Shown in pieces: positions 1 to 8,138 of a stretch of DNA of 64,000 nt. Source of the DNA: Streptomyces sp. GQFP (GTDB taxonomy: Bacteria > Actinomycetota > Actinomycetes > Streptomycetales > Streptomycetaceae); assembly GCF_021545335.1 (NCBI RefSeq), contig NZ_CP089312.1:3286001-3350000 (forward strand), written 5' to 3'. How positions within the stretch are numbered: the first letter of the stretch is position 1; the number at the start of each line of letters is the position of its first letter. Under the pieces are notes generated by a model, which ran no database searches, had not been told where the DNA came from, and saw only the letters and a program-made list of their open reading frames with translations. A program made the position numbers and the translations under genes.

Positions 1-412
1 ACGCCTCGATACGTTTCTGGCGTTGCCAGTTGAGGAAGATCGCCGCGCCCCAGACCGTCACCAGTGCGGCGATCGGGCCGAAGAAGGGGGCCAGTACGGC
101 GGCCGCCAGCAGCCACAGGGCGACGCCGACTCCGGTGACGTACGTGAAGAACTCGCCTGCTGTCAGGTCGAGTCCGGTCGCGGAGAGGCGGAGGTGGATC
201 GTGCGGCCGAGGCGGGTGCGGCGGAGGCGTCGGTCGACGGTCGCGAACCGGCGTACCCGGCCTGCCACCGTGTGGAGTGCGCCGCCGCCGGAGAGGCGGT
301 CTTCGAGTGCCCGGCGCTGGGCGCGGCCGGTGGCGTACGTGTGCACGCCCGCGACGGCGAGTGTGCCGCACAGCATGGTGGCGCCCAACGCCAGCGGGAC
401 CGAGTTGTTCAT
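1..412 (-). CDS. tadB: TadB-type pilus assembly membrane protein (type II secretion F family), 3' part outside window
   Basis: The frame runs from an ATG at 412 to the window edge and gives about 137 residues. It shows an N-terminal hydrophobic segment (LALGATMLCGTLAVAG), a basic stretch with RRLRRTRLG, then a membrane hairpin (VGVALWLLAAAVLAPFFGPIAALVTVWGAAIFL) followed by a basic turn (NWQRQKRIEA). This is the usual N-terminal architecture of actinobacterial TadB, an inner-membrane platform protein for the Tad/Flp pilus ATPase. It lies 43 bp downstream of tadA on the same strand, as in other Tad operons. The conserved GspF domain would lie beyond the window, so the identity rests on context and topology. 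Confidence 0.8.
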   Translation of the reverse strand, partial: MNNSVPLALGATMLCGTLAVAGVHTYATGRAQRRALEDRLSGGGALHTVAGRVRRFATVDRRLRRTRLGRTIHLRLSATGLDLTAGEFFTYVTGVGVALWLLAAAVLAPFFGPIAALVTVWGAAIFLNWQRQKRIEA

Positions 413-455
413 GGCTGCTCGCTCCGCCCGATCATCCTGGTGGTGGTCCGCGTGT

Positions 456-1802
456 TCATCCGATCGCCTGCCTCGTGTCCAGTACGTCGAGCACCTCGGC
501 CACGCCGAACGCCGGTGGCAGCGACTCGTTCGCCAGGTACAGCTTCTCGGCGACCGGGCGGGGCAGCGGGAGGTGCTGGAAGTGGCCCTGGGCGACCCGG
601 TCGGGGCCGGACGGGCGGGAGACGTAGCGGGAGACGGTCGCGATGCGGAACTGTTCGCGGCCGTGGGAGACCAGCAGGGCGATCTCCGCGATACGGCGGG
701 ATCCGTCGGCGTGGCGGGCCAGTTGGACCACCACGTCGACCGCCGAGTTGATCTGGTCCTTCAACGCCTCGAAGGGGATCATGACTTCGGACATCGAGCC
801 CAGGGTCTGCAGACGCATCAGCGCGTCCTCCGCCGAGTTGGCGTGGACGGTGGCCAGGGAGCCGTCGTGGCCCGTGGACATCGCCTGGAGCATGTCGAGG
901 GTCTCGCCGCCGCGGACCTCACCGACGATGATGCGGTCGGGGCGCATGCGCAGGCTGTTGCGGACCAGGTCGCGGATGGTGATCTGGCCCTTGCCCTCCA
1001 CGTTCGGCGGACGGGATTCGAGGCGGATCACATGCTCCTGCTGGAGCTGGAGTTCGGCCGAGTCCTCGATGGTGATGATGCGCTCGTGGGACGGGACCAG
1101 GCCGGAGAGGGCGTTGAGGAGCGTGGTCTTGCCGGTGCCCGTACCGCCGCTGACGATGACGTTGAAGCGGGCCCGGACGAAGGCCGCGAGGAGCATCAGC
1201 ATCTGCTCGTCCAGCGAGCCGAGGCCGATCAACTCCGGGAGCGTGTAGGCGCGGGGGAAGCGGCGGATCGTGAGCGTCGGGCCGGTGAGGGAGAGCGGCG
1301 GGATGATGACGTTGACGCGTTCGCCGGTGGGGAGGCGGGCGTCGACCATCGGATTCGACTCGTCCACCCGCCTGTTGACCGTCGAGACGATCCGCTCGAT
1401 GGTCTGCATCAGCTGCTCGCTCGACGCGAAGCGCATCGGCAACTGCTCTACCCGGCCCGCTCGTTCCACGAAGATCGAGTCGGGGCCGTTGACCATGATC
1501 TCGGTGATCGACGCGTCGGCGAGGAGCGGTTCGAGGACGCCCAGGCCGAGGGCCTCGTCGACCACCCGCCTGATGAGCTGGGAGCGTTCGGCGGAGGAGA
1601 GGACCGGGCCCTCGCGGCTGATGATGTGGCCGAGGACGCGTTCGAGTCGGACACGGCGTTCGGCCGCCGCGAGGCTGGACATCTCCGCGAGGTCGATCTC
1701 TTCGAGGAGCTTGGCACGGTAGACGGCGACGAGGTGGCCGTCCTCGCGCGCGGTTCCGTTGCCGTTGTCGTCGGGGGAGGCTATGCGGGAGCGCAGGCTC
1801 AT
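456..1802 (-). CDS. tadA: TadA/CpaF-type pilus assembly ATPase
   Basis: This 448-residue protein is a PilT/VirB11-superfamily ATPase that powers Tad/Flp pilus assembly or a related secretion machine. The sequence shows a Walker A motif GGTGTGKTT near residues 219-227, an Asp box (IITIEDSAEL, about 242-251), a Walker B-like IIVGEVRGGE (about 291-300) and a His box (GHDGSLATVHAN, about 311-322). Length matches actinobacterial CpaF. It sits between tadE upstream and tadB downstream on the minus strand. The start ATG at 1802 lacks a strong ribosome site; GGAGAGGAG lies somewhat far upstream. Confidence 0.95.
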   Translation of the reverse strand: MSLRSRIASPDDNGNGTAREDGHLVAVYRAKLLEEIDLAEMSSLAAAERRVRLERVLGHIISREGPVLSSAERSQLIRRVVDEALGLGVLEPLLADASITEIMVNGPDSIFVERAGRVEQLPMRFASSEQLMQTIERIVSTVNRRVDESNPMVDARLPTGERVNVIIPPLSLTGPTLTIRRFPRAYTLPELIGLGSLDEQMLMLLAAFVRARFNVIVSGGTGTGKTTLLNALSGLVPSHERIITIEDSAELQLQQEHVIRLESRPPNVEGKGQITIRDLVRNSLRMRPDRIIVGEVRGGETLDMLQAMSTGHDGSLATVHANSAEDALMRLQTLGSMSEVMIPFEALKDQINSAVDVVVQLARHADGSRRIAEIALLVSHGREQFRIATVSRYVSRPSGPDRVAQGHFQHLPLPRPVAEKLYLANESLPPAFGVAEVLDVLDTRQAIG

Positions 1803-1875
1803 GGTCTCGGTCTCAACTCCTCTCCAGTCACACTGAGTTGTGGATCATCTCGGTCGGCTATCGGTCGGCTGTCGG

Positions 1876-2280
1876 TCAGCCGTCGTCGTCGTTGGGCATG
1901 GTGGCTTCGCGGGTCACGGGCCAGGCGTCGAAGATCGGGATGATCGCGGGGACGGTCACGGTCACGGTCGCGGTGGTCGTGTCGCCCGCGCCGAGCGGCG
2001 CGTCCACCTGTGGGTCGAGCCAGTCGCTGACGGAGGCGACGCCCGCCGCTTCCCCGTCGCCGTCCAGGGAGGCGGCCCTGGCGGCCGCACGCGCCCCCGT
2101 CCCGGCCTGGTTGATGCCGTAGCCGATCAGGCCGAGCTGGATGCAGGCCAGGCCGACGACGATGAGGATCGGGAGGAAACCGGCGAACTCCAGGATGGAG
2201 GCGCCCCGGTCACCCCGCCCCCTCGCTTCCCGGAGACGGCTCGCCAGACGGTCCCGAAGACTCCTCATCAGCCCCCTCAT
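1876..2280 (-). CDS. TadE-like pilus pseudopilin protein
   Basis: A 134-residue protein with a basic N-terminus, the TadE signature GDRGASILEFAGFLPILIVV and one membrane helix, followed by a periplasmic or outer tail ending MPNDDDG. TadE/TadF proteins are minor pseudopilins of Tad systems. The start at 2280 overlaps the stop of the upstream CpaE-TadE gene by one base (TGATG), which suggests translational coupling; an in-frame ATG at 2268 is an alternative. It is the second TadE domain in this operon, since the upstream gene carries one at its C-terminus. Confidence 0.82.
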   Translation of the reverse strand: MRGLMRSLRDRLASRLREARGRGDRGASILEFAGFLPILIVVGLACIQLGLIGYGINQAGTGARAAARAASLDGDGEAAGVASVSDWLDPQVDAPLGAGDTTTATVTVTVPAIIPIFDAWPVTREATMPNDDDG

Positions 2281-3908
2281 CAGTCCCCGTCCCCTTCCAG
2301 CGCCGCGCCCGCCTCGCCGTTCACCGTCCAGTTGACGTCGAACCCGGGGAAGAACAAGGGGACTTGGGCGCTCACGGTGGCCTTCATGACCTCGCCCTCG
2401 GGTCCGCAGTCGATGGTGGCACCGGACCAGGCTCCGGGGAGGTGCTCGCCGCCGGCGCTCTCGCAGGCTCCCTCGTAGCCGCCGGAGTCGAGGGCGTACG
2501 CCGCTGTGGCCGCGCGAGCCGCCTCGTCCGCCGCGTTCCCGGCCAACGAGTACGTGTAGCCGTACAGCGCGCACTGCCAGAGGATGCTCATCACGACGAG
2601 CAACAGCGGGAACATGCCCGCGAATTCGAGGGTCACGGCGCCTCGGTCGCCGCGCTCCCCTCGTCGGCGCAGGGTCAGTGCGCCCCGGTCCGAGGACGCC
2701 GAGGATTTGCGTCGTTTGCCGCCGCCCCCTTCAGGGACGACTACCAGGCCCAACTCCCCTGCCAGGGCCCACAGTGCCTGCTTGACGGTCGACCGGGCGT
2801 CCAGGTCCTGGAGCCTGCCCGCGTCCACCACGCCCTGAAGTTCCTTGAAGGCGGCGGGAATCGAGGCCCGCGCGACCTTGGTGCCGGTGACCTTCTCGAC
2901 GAGGGCGGGCTGGATCTCCGTACCCTTCGACTGCCTGTTGACGACCGTCAACGTCTCTTCGGCCTTGCGGATCTGGAGGCGGTCCCAGAGGCGGACCATG
3001 CGTTTGGCGGCGCGTACGGCGACGACGTCCGGGGTGACGAGGAGCAGGGCGTGGTCGGCCATCTCGACGGCGGCGGCCGTGGCGGAGTCCATCCGGGCGC
3101 CGCAGTCGACGATGACGACGTCGTTCCGGGAGCGCAGGGCGGCGACGATCTGGCGGGTCGCCCGGTCGGTGACCTCCTCGCCGCGTTCGCCCTCGGCGGG
3201 GGCCAGGAGCAGGCCGATGCCGGTGTCGTGGATGAAGACGGCGTCCTGGAGGACACGCGGGTTGATGTCCGTGATGGCGGCCAGGTCGGCGACCGACCTG
3301 CGGAACTGGACGTCCAGGTAGGAGGCGACGTCCCCCGACTGGAGGTCCAGGTCGAGCAGGGCGACGGTCCGGCCCGACGCCCGTGCGGCGAGGGCGAGTT
3401 GGACAGCGGTGACGGTGGCGCCGACACCTCCCTTGGCGCCGGTGACGGTGACGACCGTACCGCCGGGGCCCGCGTACAACTCCGGCGCGCTGCTGCCGAG
3501 ATGGCGCCGCATGCCGGACGACCAGGACGCGGCGGCCGTCACCCGCTCGGCCAAGGACTCGTAGGTGAGCGGCAGTTGGACGATCCCGCGGGCGCCGGAG
3601 TCCATGGCGGCGGTGAGGACGCCGGTGCTGGGGTCGGCGGTGATGAGGACGACCCCGACGGCCGGGAAGCGCAGCACGAGGTCGCGTACGAGATCGAGGG
3701 CCGGGACGGGCCCTATCCGCTCGTGGATGAGGACGACTTCGGGCAGTTCGTCGAGTGACTCGGCGGCCAGCCGGGCCAGGGTGTCGAGCAGCGCGGTCGA
3801 GTCGGCGACGGGCGGGGCGGGTTCGGCGTCGGGGAGCCTGCTGAGGAGGGTGCTCAGGGCGCGGGCGGACTCGATGTCGGCGGTGGCGGGGAGGATGCGG
3901 ATGGTCAT
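2280..3908 (-). CDS. CpaE/TadZ-like ParA-type ATPase fused to a C-terminal TadE domain
   Basis: One uninterrupted 542-residue frame. Residues 1 to about 150 form a receiver-like region (MTIRILPAT..., with VVLIHERIG and VGVVLITADPSTG). From about 152 to 395 there is a MinD/ParA ATPase with a deviant Walker A (TGAKGGVGATV, about 156-166), LLDLDLQSGD and VIVDCGA. After a basic, serine-rich linker the last 120 residues are a complete TadE pseudopilin: GDRGAVTLEFAG followed by a hydrophobic helix and a cysteine-containing outer domain. CpaE/TadZ localises Tad pilus assembly. Start chosen at ATG 3908 (GAGGG 8 bp upstream) because residues encoded upstream look non-conserved. The fusion would tie the cytoplasmic ATPase to a membrane pseudopilin. 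Confidence 0.8.
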   Translation of the reverse strand: MTIRILPATADIESARALSTLLSRLPDAEPAPPVADSTALLDTLARLAAESLDELPEVVLIHERIGPVPALDLVRDLVLRFPAVGVVLITADPSTGVLTAAMDSGARGIVQLPLTYESLAERVTAAASWSSGMRRHLGSSAPELYAGPGGTVVTVTGAKGGVGATVTAVQLALAARASGRTVALLDLDLQSGDVASYLDVQFRRSVADLAAITDINPRVLQDAVFIHDTGIGLLLAPAEGERGEEVTDRATRQIVAALRSRNDVVIVDCGARMDSATAAAVEMADHALLLVTPDVVAVRAAKRMVRLWDRLQIRKAEETLTVVNRQSKGTEIQPALVEKVTGTKVARASIPAAFKELQGVVDAGRLQDLDARSTVKQALWALAGELGLVVVPEGGGGKRRKSSASSDRGALTLRRRGERGDRGAVTLEFAGMFPLLLVVMSILWQCALYGYTYSLAGNAADEAARAATAAYALDSGGYEGACESAGGEHLPGAWSGATIDCGPEGEVMKATVSAQVPLFFPGFDVNWTVNGEAGAALEGDGD

Positions 3909-3999
3909 CGGCACACCCTCGCCGGGCACGGCCGAGGGTGCGCATGTGTCTGCGACCGTGGCTGCGGCTTCGTACGTACGGACCTCATCGCCCGGCCTC

Positions 4000-4719
4000 C
4001 TACTTGTCCTTGTCGAGGGTGTACGTACGATCGCTGTCACCGGGGACGGTCGTCAGCTCGCCGCCCGCGACCAGGGACAGCCGGACGTGTTCGGCGAACG
4101 ACTCGGCGTACGCGACGCGTTGGGCGTTCGGCGTCGTGAGCGCGAAGGTGATCGGCACGGCCTCCGTGGCCGTACGCCGGCGTTCGGTGCTCGACTGGCC
4201 CGCTTCGAGGGCGGTCAGCTTGCCGACGTCGATGACGCGCGCGTTCGTGACGAGCAGCTTGACCTCGTCGACGCCCTTCTCGCTGTCCTTCGACTCGAAG
4301 GTGGCGTAGATGTTGACGAGGGACCCCGGGTTGATCTTTCCGGCGACACCGGTCGACGCGTCTATCATGATCGCGATCTCCTGCTCACCGGCGGCGAGTT
4401 CGGGCCGGTCGACGATCATGTCGGTCTGCAGCAGGGAGCCCTTCTCCAGCCGGGTCACCGCGATCTTGCCCTGGATCTGGGAGGCCTTGGTGACGGCGGT
4501 CGCCGACAGCCAGCGCTCCGGCATGGAGATCTTCTCGAACTGGTCGGCCGACAGCTCCTTGTAGGGCGCGATGTCGCTCTTGAGGCGGTACGCCGTCACC
4601 TCCGGGCCGACCTTGGAGTTCACGTCGCGGATCACCGAGAGCACTCCGACGAAGGCGCCGATGGCGCACAGGGTCGAGAGGACCAGCAGGATGACGCCGC
4701 GGCGCTGGCGTGAGTTCAT
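4000..4719 (-). CDS. cpaB: CpaB/RcpC-like pilus assembly protein with SAF domain
   Basis: A 239-residue protein with an N-terminal membrane anchor (GVILLVLSTLCAIGAFVGVLSVI), a SAF-like segment (SDIAPYKELSADQFEKISMPERWL) and an RcpC-type domain with GEQEIAIMIDASTGVAGKINPGSLVNIYATFE. RcpC/CpaB is a periplasmic or cell-envelope Tad component. The ATG at 4719 is preferred because it directly precedes the membrane anchor and has GAGG 11 bases upstream; a GTG at 4755 would add 12 residues. It lies upstream of the CpaE-TadE gene on the same strand, 91 bp apart. Confidence 0.85.
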   Translation of the reverse strand: MNSRQRRGVILLVLSTLCAIGAFVGVLSVIRDVNSKVGPEVTAYRLKSDIAPYKELSADQFEKISMPERWLSATAVTKASQIQGKIAVTRLEKGSLLQTDMIVDRPELAAGEQEIAIMIDASTGVAGKINPGSLVNIYATFESKDSEKGVDEVKLLVTNARVIDVGKLTALEAGQSSTERRRTATEAVPITFALTTPNAQRVAYAESFAEHVRLSLVAGGELTTVPGDSDRTYTLDKDK

Positions 4720-4804
4720 GACGCGGACAACCTCGATCGGGGTGGGGACGGACACGTCTTCTACATGTTTGCGTCTCTTGCAACTCGTGCGTCTGTTACG
4801 TCTC

Positions 4805-5746
4805 TTACGTCGTGCCTCGGGGCAGTGCTGCTCGCACTGGTGTTCCTGAAGCCCCTGCTGGGGTTCCTGCCCGCCCGAGGGCAGCGGGAAGCTCCTGTGG
4901 GCGGGCGAGTGGTGCGGCGCAGAATCCGCAGCGGTCGCCGATGAGTTCGAGGCCGCACCAGTGGCACTGCTCGCGCCGCACGGAGGAGACCAGTTGGTAC
5001 AGCACAGAGACGTCGTGCAGCCCGGCCGCGAACTCGACGACCTTCCCGGTCCCCCACCAGCGCACGGACTCCGCGGGCAGCGGCACGGGGGCGACTCCCT
5101 GGACGCGCCAGGCGGGTGCGAGGGTCGAGGTGACCCAGTCGGAGGGCGGCTGCCCCTGAGCCACGAGCAGCCGCGTCCCGAACTCGGGCCCGGTCAGCTC
5201 CTCCTGGCCCACCCGTACGAGCTGGGCTCGCGGATTGGCCAGTACGGCGAACTGGGCGCCCGGCACCCAGGACTTGGCGTGCGACTTGAGCGAGACGGGC
5301 ACCCGGTCCAGCTTGGCGACGGAGCCGAGGAGGGCGCCGGCGTAGATGTAGTGGGCGAGGAGCCGGGCGGAGGACGCGAGCACGCCCGGGCTGAAGTCGC
5401 ACATGGAGAGCTGCCGCAACTGCTGGGCGAGCAGGGCGAGTCCGAGGGGCGGCAGATCGACGCCGAGCAGCGCGATACGGTCGCTCTCCAGGACGGAACG
5501 CACGGTGTGCAGCCGCCGGGTGACGGCCGGGTCCGTGGACGCCGGGTAGAGGGCGATGACGTACCCGTGCTGCTCGATGAGCGTGTGCATCCCCATGAGG
5601 GCGCCGTCGAGGCTGTCGAGGGTCGGGACAGCGGCGGGCGGGGTCTGCCGGTCATGCGGTGGGAGCACCAGATCAGTACTGGTGACGGCTATCGCGGTCG
5701 GCACGCTGCACACCACCCCGTTCACTGCGGCGGGGTGGTCGGCCAC
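4805..5746 (-). CDS. Conserved protein with C-terminal four-cysteine zinc ribbon, first gene of the Tad operon
   Basis: A 313-residue protein of unknown function. The last third carries CHWCGLELIGDRCGFCAAPL (roughly residues 259-278), two CxxC knuckles that suggest a zinc ribbon, followed by a proline/alanine-rich tail. The middle (about 80-220) looks like a globular cytoplasmic domain without signal peptide or membrane helix. It precedes cpaB on the minus strand, separated by about 85 bp, and probably leads the Tad operon. I do not recognise a catalytic motif; a role as scaffold or regulator of Tad assembly is only inference from position. Confidence 0.7.
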   Translation of the reverse strand: MADHPAAVNGVVCSVPTAIAVTSTDLVLPPHDRQTPPAAVPTLDSLDGALMGMHTLIEQHGYVIALYPASTDPAVTRRLHTVRSVLESDRIALLGVDLPPLGLALLAQQLRQLSMCDFSPGVLASSARLLAHYIYAGALLGSVAKLDRVPVSLKSHAKSWVPGAQFAVLANPRAQLVRVGQEELTGPEFGTRLLVAQGQPPSDWVTSTLAPAWRVQGVAPVPLPAESVRWWGTGKVVEFAAGLHDVSVLYQLVSSVRREQCHWCGLELIGDRCGFCAAPLARPQELPAALGRAGTPAGASGTPVRAALPRGTT

Positions 5747-5993
5747 CGCCTCAGATCGCCCCTGTGACGTCCTCTTGCATCAGCACCTTATCCACGGCAT
5801 GGCCCGCTCAACACTGAATCTTCTAGATCAACTAACGGAAGGTGGAGCTTGATCGACGGAGAGTGAGGCGAATATGCCACAAGTCGGGTGCGCGGGAGGG
5901 GAGTTGACGGAACTTGACCACTACGGATCAGTACACCTTCCGAGGGAAAGTTCACCTGGATCCCCTTGAGCGGGTGCTGTCGCACGAGGGGAG

Positions 5994-6761
5994 TCAGGCG
6001 GTCCGTCCTCCCGCGGAGGCCGTTCCTTCCCGCAGCGTTCCTTCGAAGAACTCCAGGACCTCGTCCAGGCCCAACTCCCGTCGCCCCGGTTCCCCTTCCC
6101 TCGAAACATTCCAGCCACCGTCCCACTCCACTCGCCAGACCTTGCCCAAGCGGTTCTCGAACTCCACGAATCCGCCGGCGGAGTTCTCCAGCTCGGGGAT
6201 CTCCTGACGGACGATCCGCGGGTATGTCAGTGCGCGCCCGGGATTGGTGCTGCCGCCACCTGAGCGGGGATTGTCAAAGCTCATCTTCACGAACGGCACC
6301 GGCTCGCGCCCGATTTCGGCGGGCCGCAGCATCTTCGTGTACCTGGCTTCAGCTTCGGCGAGCGTCTCGTGCCCGGAGAACTCGCAGGCATACGCGGGAA
6401 AGACGATGTACGTCACCGCCATGAGGTCGGGATTCTGTGCCTTGTGATGGCCGTGGACATCCGGGACGGCTGCCGCGACGGCGTCGAACTCGTGGTCAGG
6501 TACGCGCAAGCCCTCCGCGGAACCGAGGAAACGCCCTTCCCCCAACAACTCCTGCTCGTGAGCGCGAGCGAAGGACAGCACCTCACGGGCAAGGTTCTCG
6601 TCGTGCTTGCCACGCTGGTTGGTCTGGAGGAGCCGCTTTCCGTCGTCGGTCAGAGCACCCGCGAAGTGCAGTACCGGATTGAGACTCCACCGCCATGCCC
6701 CGTCCAGGCCTTCGAGGGGGGCGGCATTACGGAAACCGGCGAGGGTGGCCTGTAGATCCAT
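5994..6761 (-). CDS. Uncharacterised protein, possible immunity protein at the edge of the toxin island
   Basis: A 255-residue soluble protein from an ATG at 6761 with a clear ribosome site (GGAAGGAA about 6 bp upstream). The sequence begins MDLQATLAGFRNAAPLEG and contains FPAYACEFSGHETLAEAEARY and VKMSFDNPRSGGGS; it ends with an acidic helix LGLDEVLEFFEGTL. No signal peptide or membrane segment is visible and I do not recognise the family. Its size, cytoplasmic nature and position next to duplicated immunity and lipoprotein pieces make an immunity role possible, but nothing in the sequence proves it. Confidence 0.6.
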   Translation of the reverse strand: MDLQATLAGFRNAAPLEGLDGAWRWSLNPVLHFAGALTDDGKRLLQTNQRGKHDENLAREVLSFARAHEQELLGEGRFLGSAEGLRVPDHEFDAVAAAVPDVHGHHKAQNPDLMAVTYIVFPAYACEFSGHETLAEAEARYTKMLRPAEIGREPVPFVKMSFDNPRSGGGSTNPGRALTYPRIVRQEIPELENSAGGFVEFENRLGKVWRVEWDGGWNVSREGEPGRRELGLDEVLEFFEGTLREGTASAGGRTA

Positions 6762-6879
6762 GGTTCCTTCCAGGTGTGCTTCGGGGATTCCGGGGTCAAG
6801 GGTGAAGTTCCCCCGTTGATCTGGACAGGTGCCAGCCGTGACGCAGCAGATACCGGAGACGGACGGGTCGAAGAGCATG

Positions 6880-7463
6880 TACGGCGGTCACCTCTTTTGC
6901 CCGTTGCTGCCGCGCTCATCGCGTCAGCGGCCCTGTTGTCGACTGCCTGCGGCGAGTCGAAGGACAACGACAAGATCGCCGGGGCCGACACCGGGAGCGA
7001 GACCTCGGCATCGCCGACGGCATCCGCGACGGCCGTCTCCGCCGACCGGCCGGAGATCGAGCTGCCGTCGGATCTGACGTACACCTTCGAATGGCCCAAG
7101 ACCGGCGACGCGGACAAGGACGCCCTGGACAAGGCTTACCTCTACTACTACGAGGGCGAGGCGGCTGCCGGTACGGAGACGTTCGTCAAGAAGTACGTGG
7201 ATGCCAAGGCAAGCATCACTGGCGCCTATCGCTTCTACGACCCCGACCTCAAGGTCGACAACGACGGAACTGCTTCCCTCAGCTACTGCGAGGACCAGGG
7301 CAAGGCATACGTCAAGTACCTGGAGACCAACAAGGTCAAGAAGACCGAGGTCACCGCAGACAGCTACGTCATCTACCACACGTCCCTCAAGCGGAACAGC
7401 AAGGGCGTCTGGGTCATCCAGGACATGGTCTCTGAAGTGGGGAGTGCCAAGTGCCAGCCCTGA
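6880..7463 (+). pseudogene. Decayed copy of the lipoprotein gene found intact at 15180-15842
   Basis: From about 6880 the reading frame matches the intact lipoprotein at 15180 almost residue for residue (LPVAAALIASAALLSTACGES, then TYTFEWPKTGDADKD and a near-identical C-terminal half). Two lesions are visible. The GTG start of the intact copy is replaced by GTA, with no good alternative start in frame; the ATG at 6774 lies about 35 codons upstream, next to a different gene's promoter. A 63-base in-frame deletion (21 residues) has removed the segment after DKDA, between two GGACGC repeats, which suggests slipped-strand loss. Probably not expressed as a normal lipoprotein. Confidence 0.75.
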
Positions 7464-7672
7464 TGCGCAAACCGTGGACTCTGTCGGCCGCGATAGCCGC
7501 CGCAGCGCTCGTGCCACTCCTGTCGCTTCCCGGAGTGGCACACGCCGACGACACACTGGACGGCAACGCCCAGAACCCCGGCACGAACGCACCGAGCGGC
7601 AACGCCACCGACGAAGGTCCCCGTGCCTGGGCGCTTTTCCCTCGGTTTCAAGAGTTGCCCCAAGCGAGATAG
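7451..7672 (+). pseudogene. 5' fragment of the secreted-protein gene found intact at 15830-16879
   Basis: The first 52 or so codons (MPALMRKPWTLSAAIAAAA, then signal peptide to ADDTLDGNAQNPGT and SGNA) match the secreted protein at 15830. After that the frame runs into unrelated sequence (TDEGPRAWALFPRF) and stops at 7672, inside the tail of the convergent Imm50-like gene. About 290 codons of the intact gene are missing. The ribosome site GGGGAG and GTG start inside the end of the upstream lipoprotein copy are preserved. Confidence 0.8.
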
Positions 7673-8019
7673 GCGCGCGTTCTGGTCAGACGGGCCGCAG
7701 CCGCACGGAACGTGATGCCGGAAGCCTCGGAGCCGAGGGCCACGTCGAAGTGTCCTCCGTCGTGGGCCGTCAGATCGATCGCCTTTACTTCGGAAGCCCC
7801 CCAGCCCGTGACCCGGAGACCGGTCACCCCCGTGAAGAACAGGTGGAACGGCAGGTTCACCGGGAAGGCCCTGGTGTCGAAGCCCAGAGTCACCGAGTCC
7901 TCCCGTTCGTCGATGTGCACGTAGAAGAGGTCGTACGCGTCCGTCGACGGCGGGACACCGTCGTACAGCTCCCCCAAGTATTCGGCAGATGCGAGGAGTT
8001 GTGACCAGTCAGCGCTCAT
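7648..8019 (-). CDS. Imm50-like immunity protein, copy 1
   Basis: A 123-residue protein starting MSADWSQLLASAEYLGELYDG, with YVHIDEREDSVTLGFDTRAFPVN, FFTGVTGLRVTGWGASEVKAIDL and a C-terminal GITFRAAAARLTRTRAYL. The pattern (W near the N-terminus, aromatic G-Y, a beta-rich body with GW) fits my recollection of the Imm50 immunity family of polymorphic toxin systems; this is family recall, not a search. It is about 85% identical to the protein at 16981-17394 but lacks 12 residues after FPVN. Its start lies in the 3' end of a truncated second Imm50-like gene, as in the intact pair. Confidence 0.7.
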   Translation of the reverse strand: MSADWSQLLASAEYLGELYDGVPPSTDAYDLFYVHIDEREDSVTLGFDTRAFPVNLPFHLFFTGVTGLRVTGWGASEVKAIDLTAHDGGHFDVALGSEASGITFRAAAARLTRTRAYLAWGNS

Positions 8020-8126
8020 AGAACGTCTTCTCATCGGTCGGGGGAAGGAAGGCGTGCCGTCGGGCGTCGATCCTGCTCACGAAGAGATGCGGTCCGTTGT
8101 CCGATCCGTCGGCCTGGATTCGGAAT
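8009..8126 (-). pseudogene. 3' fragment of an Imm50-like gene (matches 17384-17869)
   Basis: The last 37 codons (FRIQADGSDNGPHLFVSRIDA through KTFYER) match the C-terminus of the intact Imm50-like protein at 17384-17869. Upstream of about 8126 the homology stops abruptly and the sequence belongs to the end of a different gene (8139-8567). The fragment therefore marks one end of a duplicated block. It keeps the 11-base overlap with the start of the downstream Imm50-like copy. Confidence 0.75.
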
Positions 8127-8138
8127 ATGGCAGCTGGC

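Noticed and set aside
23..1943. Long plus-strand frames (up to 637 residues) across the Tad genes
   Set aside because: They are antisense to clear TadA, TadB and TadE genes, rich in Arg/Gly/Pro, and without recognisable domains; high G+C creates such open frames.
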